This document shows, one piece after another, positions 1 to 5,129 of a DNA stretch of 5,129 bases (position 1 is the stretch's first letter; every line of letters begins with the position of its first letter). The translations under genes were made by a program, and so were the position numbers. This DNA is from JBEKZQ01 sp049509675 (GTDB lineage Bacteria > Planctomycetota > Planctomycetia > Pirellulales > Thermoguttaceae), in assembly GCA_049509675.1 (NCBI GenBank), contig JBEKZQ010000682.1, positions 1-5,129 of the forward strand, given 5' to 3'. The notes beneath the pieces are model-generated. The model was not told the origin of the DNA and searched no databases. It worked only from the letters and a program-made list of their open reading frames with translations.

Positions 1-51
1 GGTCGGTTTGCGAGACCCACCAGAGGTTTGCGCGACCTCGACCCACCCTAC
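1..51. repeat. End of a dispersed GTAGGGTGGGTC-type intergenic repeat
   Basis: Two imperfect tandem units are visible: GGTTTGCG at 5-12 followed by GACCCACC at 14-21, and GGTTTGCG at 25-32 followed by GACCCACC at 40-47. Each unit can fold into a short hairpin: GGTC 1-4 with GACC 14-17, and GAGGT 23-27 with ACCTC 35-39. On the minus strand the block begins GTAGGGTGGGTCGAGG, a wording I associate from memory with abundant non-coding repeats in planctomycete genomes. The element probably continues upstream of the window. No coding function is claimed; frame 1 is open to a TGA at 121-123 but shows no recognisable protein. Confidence 0.5.
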
Positions 52-198
52 ATGAATAATCCGCGCCAGACCGCAACCTTGCGGTTCTCCCCGTTGACTT
101 CCCGATACCGTTATTGGCATTGAATGGGAAAAGGCATATATCACGATTGTCAAGGCCGGAATTGCAAGGGCCTTGAAGGGCCACGGCTCGGGGCAATC

Positions 199-227
199 TT
201 GCAGCGAGGCGGGGGATTCGCTATACT
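199..227 (+). promoter_or_regulatory. Candidate sigma-70-like promoter for the methyltransferase gene
   Basis: A -35-like TTGCAG (199-204, 3 of 6 consensus bases) lies exactly 17 bases before a -10-like TATACT (222-227, 5 of 6 consensus bases). Transcription would start near 233-236, giving a leader of about 50 bases before the ATG at 288. It is the best promoter-shaped element in the upstream gap and points toward the gene. The assignment is by consensus only. Confidence 0.45.
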
Positions 228-287
228 TGCGGCTCGGCCCCGCCCTGCCTGTTGGCCTTGGCCTTGCCCTTGCCGAAAGCTTCCACT

Positions 288-1982
288 ATGAAAAACAACC
301 TCTATTTTGGCGACAACTTGCCAATTTTGCGGGATTACATTGACGGAGAATCCGTTGATTTGATCTACCTTGATCCACCGTTCAACAGCAAAGCTGATTA
401 CAATGTTTTGTTTGCCGAAAAGGATGGAACACAATCTGCCGCCCAAATCCAGGCCTTTCAAGATACATGGCATTGGGATCAATCCGCCGTTGCCGCCTAT
501 ACGGAAGTGGTTGAATGTGCCGATGATCTTTCATTGGCAATGGAAGGCTTTCATAGGGTGTTAGGTGGCAATGATATGCTGGCCTATCTTTCAATGATGG
601 CAATTCGTTTGAAGGAACTTTACCGGGTATTGAAACCAACGGGTTCCATTTACCTTCATTGCGATCCAACGGCAAGCCATTACTTGAAGGTTGTAATGGA
701 TTCACTTTTCGGCCCTGCCTGTTTCCTAAACGAAATCATTTGGAAACGAACCTATGCTCACGGAACAATTCTTCGCTGGGGGCCGGTGCATGATGTGTTG
801 CTGTTCTATTCCAAATCCGACACACACCGATGGAACCGTGTGCTGCAAGCGCACGGGGAACACTATCTTTCCACTAAGTATCGTTTTGAAGACGAGAAGG
901 GAAAATATAGGCTTGTTGTATTAACTGGCCCCGGAACAACAGAAGGCGAATCAGGAACACCGTGGAATGGATATAACCCTTCTTCCATTGGGCGGCATTG
1001 GGCCGTTCCGAAAACGCTGCTTAAGGAGGCAATGGGTTGTGATCCCCTTGATCCAATGACACTACATGACAAACTAGATTACCTTGATGAACGGGGATAC
1101 ATACATTGGCCCAAGAAGGCGGGCGGGGGAGTTGGCACTCCAGAGGTAAAACGCTATTTAGATCAAGGTGCCCCAATTCAAGATGTAGTCACCGATATTT
1201 TCCCAATCAACTCGCAAGCCCAAGAGCGGTTAGGCTACCCAACACAGAAACCAGAAGCCCTGCTCGAACGGATTATCAAGGCAAGTTCTAATGAAGGTGA
1301 TTTGATCCTTGATCCATTCTGCGGTTGTGGAACCACTGTTGCTGCCGCCCAAAAGCTGAATCGCCGTTGGATTGGAATTGATATTACATACCTTGCAATT
1401 TCCCTGATTAAAACCCGTTTGAAAGATTCATTCGGGCCTTCAATCAAGGATGCCTATGAAGAGATTGGGGTTCCTGTTGATTTGGAAGGGGCAAAGGCTT
1501 TAGCCGATAATAGCAAATATCAATTTCAATGGTGGGCTCTTGATAGGGTGAATGCAAAACCCGCCAAAGATAAACAAAAGAAGGGGGCGGATAAAGGGAT
1601 TGATGGGCGAATTGTTTTTCACGATGAGGGGGAAGGCGGAAAATCAAAACATATCATTATTAGCGTGAAAGGCGGCAAGCTGAAAGCAACCGATGTTCGG
1701 GATTTGGTCGGGGTGATCAATCGTGAGAAGGCGGCAATCGGTGTTCTCATTTCGATCGATGAACCAACCAAACCAATGAGGGCGGAAGCTGCCGAAGCAG
1801 GCTTTTATCGATCGCCTTGGGATAACTGCAAGTATCCCCGGATTCAACTGCTTACTATTGAACAGTTGCTTTGCGGGGAAGCGATCAAGGCCCCGCAAAC
1901 GAGAGATATTAGAACTTTCAAGAGGGCCCCCAAGGCAAAATCAAAGGCTTCCCACAAGCAAAAGAAACTGTTGGAAGAATAG
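288..1982 (+). CDS. Beta-class adenine-type DNA methyltransferase fused to an Mrr-like nuclease domain
   Basis: 564 residues. It probably transfers a methyl group from S-adenosylmethionine to a base, most likely adenine N6, in a specific DNA site. The catalytic motif DPPF (29-32, in LDPPFNSKADYN) comes first. TQKPEALLERI (319-329), the AdoMet-binding DPFCGCGTT (342-350) and WIGID (361-365) follow. This order is typical of the beta class (type III Mod-like, COG2189). Residues ~150-310 probably carry target recognition. A second domain (~405-535) has GADKGIDG (433-440), SVKGGK (459-464) and EPTKPMRAEAAEAGFY, resembling the Mrr_cat/PD-(D/E)xK nuclease fold with D439 and K461 as likely active-site residues. 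The tail after 544 is very basic. The ATG at 288 is preferred over the in-frame TTG at 252 because MKNNLYFGDN is the usual family N-terminus; only a weak GAAAG (275-279) serves as Shine-Dalgarno. GC is clearly lower than in the downstream genes, suggesting transfer. No separate Res subunit or helicase is visible, so it could be a one-gene R-M enzyme or a solitary methylase. Confidence 0.9.
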   Translation: MKNNLYFGDNLPILRDYIDGESVDLIYLDPPFNSKADYNVLFAEKDGTQSAAQIQAFQDTWHWDQSAVAAYTEVVECADDLSLAMEGFHRVLGGNDMLAYLSMMAIRLKELYRVLKPTGSIYLHCDPTASHYLKVVMDSLFGPACFLNEIIWKRTYAHGTILRWGPVHDVLLFYSKSDTHRWNRVLQAHGEHYLSTKYRFEDEKGKYRLVVLTGPGTTEGESGTPWNGYNPSSIGRHWAVPKTLLKEAMGCDPLDPMTLHDKLDYLDERGYIHWPKKAGGGVGTPEVKRYLDQGAPIQDVVTDIFPINSQAQERLGYPTQKPEALLERIIKASSNEGDLILDPFCGCGTTVAAAQKLNRRWIGIDITYLAISLIKTRLKDSFGPSIKDAYEEIGVPVDLEGAKALADNSKYQFQWWALDRVNAKPAKDKQKKGADKGIDGRIVFHDEGEGGKSKHIIISVKGGKLKATDVRDLVGVINREKAAIGVLISIDEPTKPMRAEAAEAGFYRSPWDNCKYPRIQLLTIEQLLCGEAIKAPQTRDIRTFKRAPKAKSKASHKQKKLLEE

Positions 1983-2061
1983 GACGTTGGCCCAATGAAC
2001 AGGTTCCCCCCACAACCGGTCACGCCTTGAAAACGTCGAGTGAATATGTGGCGCAAGAAAA

Positions 2062-2135
2062 GTAGCAGGCGCACTCCGTGTGCCGTAGCCGACGGCACAC
2101 CGACCATGCTGCGCATGGTGCCCGGTGCCTGCTAC
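2062..2135. repeat. Three-way palindromic intergenic repeat (outer stem plus two hairpins)
   Basis: GTAGCAGGC (2062-2070) is the exact reverse complement of GCCTGCTAC (2127-2135); the stem can extend by a G-T and a C-G pair to 2072/2125. Inside it are two perfect hairpins: GTGTGCCGT (2078-2086) with ACGGCACAC (2092-2100, 5-base loop), and ACCATGC (2103-2109) with GCATGGT (2113-2119, 3-base loop). Together they would form a cloverleaf-like cruciform or RNA fold. It lies between the methyltransferase stop (1982) and the oxidoreductase start (2168). No T-run follows, so it is not a classical intrinsic terminator, though it could slow or end transcription. It looks like a dispersed palindromic (REP/MITE-like) repeat; copy number cannot be seen here. 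Confidence 0.65.
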
Positions 2136-2156
2136 CTTGATATCCTTAATCCGACC

Positions 2157-2170
2157 AGGAGACTCTCATG
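2157..2170 (+). promoter_or_regulatory. Ribosome binding site fixing the oxidoreductase start
   Basis: AGGAG at 2157-2161 stands 6 bases before the ATG at 2168. This is a good Shine-Dalgarno and spacing, and it supports this start. The start also gives a complete Tat signal peptide. Confidence 0.75.
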
Positions 2171-3514
2171 CAGAAGGACACTGTTTCGCGTCGCGCGTTT
2201 ATGACCGTCGCGGGGACCGCCGTGGCCGCCGCCACGATTGTGCCTCGTCACGTGCTGGCCGGTAGCGGCGCCACCGCGCCCAGCGAGAAAATCAACCTCG
2301 CCGGCATCGGCGTGGGCGGCCAGGGCGGCGGCGACGTCCGCGGACTGGCGGGGGGCAACAATATCGTCGCCCTGTGCGACGTCGATTGGCGTTATGCCGC
2401 CGGGATGTTCAAAGATTTTCCCCAGGCCAAGCAGTACCGCGACTTCCGCAACATGCTTGACGAGATGGACAAGCAGATCGATGGGGTCGTGGTGGGCACG
2501 CCGGACCACAACCACGCGATCACGTCGGTCGCCGCCATGAAGCGCGGCAAACACGTCTATTGCGAGAAGCCGCTGGCGCATTCGATCTTCGAGTGCCGCG
2601 AAATGGCCCGCGTGGCCAAACAACAGAACGTGGTGACCCAGTTGGGCAACCAGGGCCACTCGTTCGAATCGTGCCGCATGTTCTGCGAGTGGATCTGGGA
2701 CGGCGCAATCGGCCGCGTGCATACCGTGCATTGCGGATGCTCGGCGATCAATTCGGGCGTCGACCGCCTTTCAAGGATCAAGCAGCACGCCGTTACCCCG
2801 GAACTGCTCGACTGGGACCGTTGGCTCGGTCCGGCGCAGTACCGGCCGTACAACCGCGCGTATCTGCCTGGCGCGTGGCGCGCCTGGACGCCCTTCGGCA
2901 ACGGCACCATCGGCGACTGGACCTGCCACGTGATCGATCCGGTTTTCTGGGCCTTGGATCTCGGCGCGCCGAAGACCATTCAGGCCGAGGTCAAGGACTG
3001 GGACTTCAAGACCCAGGGCGATGCCTTCCCCAAGGGCGACAAAATCACCTTCGAGTTCGCCGCCAAGGGCGACCGCGGGCCGGTCACCATCCACTGGTAC
3101 AGCGGCACTGAACGAATCCCCCGGCCCGAGGTGTTGGAACCGGGACGCAACTGCGTCGACACCGGCGCCGTCGTTTACGGCGACAAGGGCGTCATCATGT
3201 ACGGCTCGCACGGGGCGGGCGGAATCCGCATTCTCCCCGAGAAGCAGATGCAGGCCTACAAGCTGCCGCCGAAGAAGTTGCCCCGGCTGAGCGGCCATCA
3301 CCAGGACTTCGTGCAAGCGATCCGCGAGGGCAAGAAGGCCGGCTCCGACTTCTCCTACGGCGCGCCCTTGAGCGAGATCGCCATGCTGGGCGTGATCGCC
3401 ATCAAAATGCACGGCACGAAACTCGAGTGGGACCCCGTTGAAATGAAGTTCCCCAATTGCCCGGAAGCCGACCAGTTCGTCAGCCCGCCGGCCCGGGCCG
3501 GATGGGAGCTTTGA
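2168..3514 (+). CDS. Tat-exported Gfo/Idh/MocA-family oxidoreductase
   Basis: 448 residues. Members of this family use a tightly or transiently bound NAD(P) to oxidise or reduce sugars and related polyols; the substrate here is unknown. The N-terminus carries a twin-arginine signal (SRRAFM, 7-12), a hydrophobic alanine-rich stretch and a plausible cleavage site after VLA (29-31), so the folded protein should cross the inner membrane with its cofactor. The Rossmann fold begins at KINLAGIGVGGQGGG (41-55), whose glycines form the dinucleotide loop. VVVGTPDHNHA (107-117) and YCEKP (131-135, K134 the family's usual catalytic lysine) follow. The C-terminal domain includes GTIGDWTCHVIDPVFWALD (246-264), with D250 and H254 as probable catalytic or substrate residues, and a late HHQDFVQAIREGKK (377-390). 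Length is normal for the exported planctomycete members. It is followed after 37 bases by a secreted lyase-like gene on the same strand, which suggests a shared carbohydrate pathway. GH109 NAD-dependent glycosidases share this fold and Tat export, so a glycosidase role cannot be excluded. Confidence 0.92.
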   Translation: MQKDTVSRRAFMTVAGTAVAAATIVPRHVLAGSGATAPSEKINLAGIGVGGQGGGDVRGLAGGNNIVALCDVDWRYAAGMFKDFPQAKQYRDFRNMLDEMDKQIDGVVVGTPDHNHAITSVAAMKRGKHVYCEKPLAHSIFECREMARVAKQQNVVTQLGNQGHSFESCRMFCEWIWDGAIGRVHTVHCGCSAINSGVDRLSRIKQHAVTPELLDWDRWLGPAQYRPYNRAYLPGAWRAWTPFGNGTIGDWTCHVIDPVFWALDLGAPKTIQAEVKDWDFKTQGDAFPKGDKITFEFAAKGDRGPVTIHWYSGTERIPRPEVLEPGRNCVDTGAVVYGDKGVIMYGSHGAGGIRILPEKQMQAYKLPPKKLPRLSGHHQDFVQAIREGKKAGSDFSYGAPLSEIAMLGVIAIKMHGTKLEWDPVEMKFPNCPEADQFVSPPARAGWEL

Positions 3515-3538
3515 GAACTTGCTTCAAATAGGGCGGAT

Positions 3539-3554
3539 AAGGAGCATGATCATG
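3539..3554 (+). promoter_or_regulatory. Ribosome binding site choosing the ATG at 3552 over 3546
   Basis: AAGGAG at 3539-3544 is the only clear Shine-Dalgarno upstream of the lyase-like gene. It leaves 7 bases before the ATG at 3552 but only 1 base before the in-frame ATG at 3546. Spacing therefore favours 3552. Both starts give essentially the same signal peptide. Confidence 0.65.
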
Positions 3555-5033
3555 ACCTGGCGTTTGTGGGGACTGTGCGTCGTCCAACTCACATTGGCCC
3601 ATGCGGCCTTGGCGGCCGAGTACGCGTGGTGGGAGGCCGAACGGCCCACGGCCAGCAACTTCCGCGAGCATTCCTGGGTCAAAATGCAACCCCAGGAACG
3701 GACCGGACTGTCGGGCGGCGACTGGCTCACGCTGATGCACAAGCCCGAGCACAATCCGCCCGACGGCGGATACTACTTTGCCCGATACCGCGTGCAGGCG
3801 TCGCACACCTCGCGTTACCACCTCTGGTCGCGGCAATGGGCGTTCACCCAGTTGCCGGCCGAGTGGCGGTTCGACGACCAGCCTTGGCACGAAGCGGGAC
3901 TTGAACTTCCCAGTGAGAACCGCACGACGCTGGCCGACGATCGCCTGGCGGCCTGGTTCCGTTACGGCGAAGTGGAGTTGACGGCCGGCGAGCACAGCTT
4001 CGAGATCCGGCTGGCGGCGAAGCCCGGGATCGCCGCCTTCGACTGTTTCCTGCTCTACCGCGGACGCTTCCAGCCAGCCGGAAAACAGAAGCCGGTCGCC
4101 GACGCCGCCGAGTTCTATCAGTATCCCGAGCAGGAGCGCGTGGAAACGATTGTTCGCGCCCACCGGGCCGAGGCCGATGCCATCGTCCGGGTCAAGGAAG
4201 AGGCCCGTCGTTCGCGGGCCGACTACGTCGATTTCAACCACGTGGGCCGCGAGGTGGATGCCGTGCGATTCGGCAAGGCATATTCCGCAGAAATGGCCGC
4301 GCACCACGCGACGATCGAGGGGGGCAATCTCAGCGAACAGTACGGGGGCATTGGCGAGCGCGGCTGCGTGCAGTGGGAGTTCGCCGTGCCCGAGGCGGGG
4401 CCCTACGTGCTTACCTTCTGTTGCACGGGCAGGCCGCCGGATCGCATCGCGCGGCTGAGCGTCGAGTTGTCGGGCCGGTGGAAGGAATTTGGCATCATGG
4501 ACGCCGACGAGGATTACCAAACCGCGCTGGAACTGCCCCGGGGGACGACGCGCTTCCGCGTGACGGGCGGGCCGAAAGGGGGCGTGTACTTCGGCGGGGC
4601 GCGGCTCTCGCGGCCGCGCGGCAATCCGTGGCAGAACTTCAACGCCGGGTTGCATCCGCGGCTCCTGTTCACGCCCGACGAGATCGCCCGGATTCAGCGG
4701 GTCATCGCGGCCGACCCGAACCATCCGGCCCGCTATTTCTACGACAGCCTGCTCAAAGACGCCCGGGACCACGTGGCCAAACCGCACCCCGTGGTGGGCG
4801 CGCGCGATATGTCATCGGACCCGCTGGCGGGCTCGCGCGATTCGTCCGAGTCCTTGAACGTGGTGGCGATGGCCTACGCCTTGACCGGCCGGAAGGAGTT
4901 CGCCCAGCGCGGCGCCGAGTACCTGGAGCGGCTCAGCCGCCGCGATTTCGGCCGCAAGACTGACTCGGTCCTGGGCAACGGCGAGTATCTCCAGAGTGTC
5001 GCCTGGGCTGCACTTTCTGAAAAACGGTCATAG
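3552..5033 (+). CDS. Secreted heparinase II/III-like polysaccharide lyase, C-terminally truncated
   Basis: 493 residues as read. A Sec signal peptide (about 1-22, hydrophobic core GLCVVQLTLAHAALAA, cleavage before EYAWWEAE) predicts export. Two beta-rich, carbohydrate-binding-like segments follow: ~24-175 (WWEAERP, GGYYFARYRV, GEHSFEIRLA, AFDCFLLYRGRF) and ~224-354 (VQWEFAVPEAGPYVLTF, FRVTGG, GVYFGGARL). Between them is a charged, probably helical linker (193-222). From 367, LHPRLLFTPDEIARIQRVI is the usual entry to the alpha/alpha toroid of heparinase II/III and alginate-lyase-like enzymes (DUF4962-type), continuing to GEYLQSVAWA (477-486). The frame then ends in ALSEKRS and a TAG, with a sharp drop in GC. 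Relatives continue with most of the toroid and a C-terminal beta domain, so the catalytic part is missing and the protein is probably inactive, a pseudogene in effect. It would have cleaved an uronic-acid-type polysaccharide outside the cytoplasm, with the preceding oxidoreductase in the same operon. The family call rests on the 365-486 segment; the substrate is unknown. Confidence 0.8.
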   Translation: MTWRLWGLCVVQLTLAHAALAAEYAWWEAERPTASNFREHSWVKMQPQERTGLSGGDWLTLMHKPEHNPPDGGYYFARYRVQASHTSRYHLWSRQWAFTQLPAEWRFDDQPWHEAGLELPSENRTTLADDRLAAWFRYGEVELTAGEHSFEIRLAAKPGIAAFDCFLLYRGRFQPAGKQKPVADAAEFYQYPEQERVETIVRAHRAEADAIVRVKEEARRSRADYVDFNHVGREVDAVRFGKAYSAEMAAHHATIEGGNLSEQYGGIGERGCVQWEFAVPEAGPYVLTFCCTGRPPDRIARLSVELSGRWKEFGIMDADEDYQTALELPRGTTRFRVTGGPKGGVYFGGARLSRPRGNPWQNFNAGLHPRLLFTPDEIARIQRVIAADPNHPARYFYDSLLKDARDHVAKPHPVVGARDMSSDPLAGSRDSSESLNVVAMAYALTGRKEFAQRGAEYLERLSRRDFGRKTDSVLGNGEYLQSVAWAALSEKRS

Positions 5034-5069
5034 GCCGCTTGGGTTGCAGAACTGATATTGCATGAAAAA

Positions 5070-5121
5070 GGCTCTTCCATCACAAGACGTTTTCTTCCAA
5101 GACGCAAGTGATAGGAGAGCC
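5070..5121 (+). promoter_or_regulatory. Inverted repeat that overlaps the Shine-Dalgarno of the next gene
   Basis: GGCTCTTCCATCAC (5070-5083) and GTGATAGGAGAGCC (5108-5121) pair over 14 positions, with 12 Watson-Crick pairs, one G-U pair (5076/5115) and one C-A mismatch (5078/5113). The loop is 24 bases. The downstream arm contains AGGAG (5113-5117), the ribosome binding site of the ATG at 5126, so the folded RNA would hide it. A role in limiting translation from read-through transcripts is inferred. Confidence 0.5.
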
Positions 5122-5128
5122 AAGGATG
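5113..5128 (+). promoter_or_regulatory. Ribosome binding site and start codon of a gene running off the window
   Basis: AGGAGAG (5113-5119) is followed by the ATG at 5126-5128; from AGGAG the spacing is 8 bases. Only one codon and one further base are visible, so the product cannot be identified. From the context of the AT-rich inserted segment a transposase is the most likely product. Confidence 0.45.
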
Positions 5129-5129
5129 G

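Larger units (their letters stand above)
5010..5129 (+). mobile_element. Probable left end of an insertion element, continuing past the window
   Basis: Around 5007-5011 the GC-rich coding sequence of the lyase gives way to AT-richer sequence (line 5041-5100 is 25 of 60 G/C, against 41 of 60 in 4921-4980). The reading frame closes 7 codons later, and the segment ends with a Shine-Dalgarno and ATG on the same strand. This is the pattern expected of an IS leader inserted into a gene. The exact boundary, terminal inverted repeat, target duplication and family cannot be given because the other end is outside the window. Alternative explanations are a genomic rearrangement junction or an assembly join. 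Confidence 0.5.

Noticed and set aside
70..85. Perfect palindrome ACCGCAACCTTGCGGT as a terminator or operator
   Set aside because: The stem is only 6-7 bp, no T-run follows, and no gene end can be assigned before it; there is too little to name a function.
151..175. CAAGGCC...GGCCTTG inverted repeat as a terminator of an upstream gene
   Set aside because: The 7-bp stem has an 11-base loop, no U-tract follows, and an overlapping CAAGGGCCTTG palindrome offers a competing fold; it is likely chance.
252..287. TTG at 252 as the start of the methyltransferase
   Set aside because: The added ALALPLPKAST residues come from the hexamer repeat, there is no Shine-Dalgarno before 252, and the family normally begins at the residues coded from 288.
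2137..2142. TTGATA as a -35 box for the oxidoreductase operon
   Set aside because: A -10 at normal spacing would fall in the Shine-Dalgarno/start region (2159-2165), where nothing resembles TATAAT. The operon promoter was not found.
2047..2221. A short plus-strand frame beginning MWRKKSSRR across the palindromic repeat
   Set aside because: It runs through the repeat and into the oxidoreductase gene in another frame, has no ribosome binding site, and its sequence is explained by the repeat.
2132..2731. A 199-codon open frame on the minus strand antisense to the oxidoreductase
   Set aside because: It is rich in alanine, histidine and valine without a family motif and lies opposite the Rossmann domain of a convincing gene; it is a composition artefact.
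3480..4787. A 435-codon open frame on the minus strand antisense to the lyase gene
   Set aside because: It lies fully opposite a gene with a signal peptide, good ribosome binding site and recognisable family motifs. Its protein is proline/arginine/glycine-rich without any motif, as expected from the mirror of GC-rich codons.

Overview
The window reads as a piece of a GC-rich bacterial chromosome, most likely a planctomycete (Pirellulales-like). This is inferred from three things: a Tat-exported Gfo/Idh/MocA oxidoreductase of the type very abundant in that phylum, a secreted heparinase-like polysaccharide lyase next to it, and intergenic palindromic repeats (a GTAGGGTGGGTC-type element at 1-51 and a GTAGCAGGC...GCCTGCTAC element at 2062-2135) that resemble repeats I associate with those genomes. 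The taxonomic call is from recall, not from a search.

Layout: 1-51 holds the end of a dispersed repeat. A plausible sigma-70-like promoter (199-204 / 222-227) precedes a monocistronic gene (288-1982) for a beta-class DNA methyltransferase with a C-terminal Mrr-like nuclease domain, so it may be a one-gene restriction-modification protein. This gene has clearly lower GC (sampled lines 42-55%) than the following genes (sampled lines 68-73%) and looks horizontally acquired. The 185-base gap after it contains a three-way palindromic structure.

From 2168 the composition changes to high GC. Two genes on the same strand, 37 bases apart, look like an operon: a Tat-signal Gfo/Idh/MocA oxidoreductase (2168-3514) and a Sec-signal heparinase II/III-like protein (3552-5033). 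Both products are predicted to leave the cytoplasm, which fits extracytoplasmic carbohydrate breakdown: a lyase or carbohydrate-binding protein plus a sugar-modifying NAD(P)-fold enzyme.

The lyase reading frame is cut short. At about 5010 the sequence switches abruptly from high GC to about 42% GC, and the protein ends just after entering the catalytic toroid. The last ~120 bases look like the left end of an inserted mobile element. They end in a well-placed Shine-Dalgarno and an ATG at 5126, preceded by an inverted repeat (5070-5083 / 5108-5121) that would bury that Shine-Dalgarno in a read-through transcript. This resembles the known translational self-protection of insertion sequences and is the most interesting small-scale signal here. 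I see no strong evidence of a wholly new biological system.
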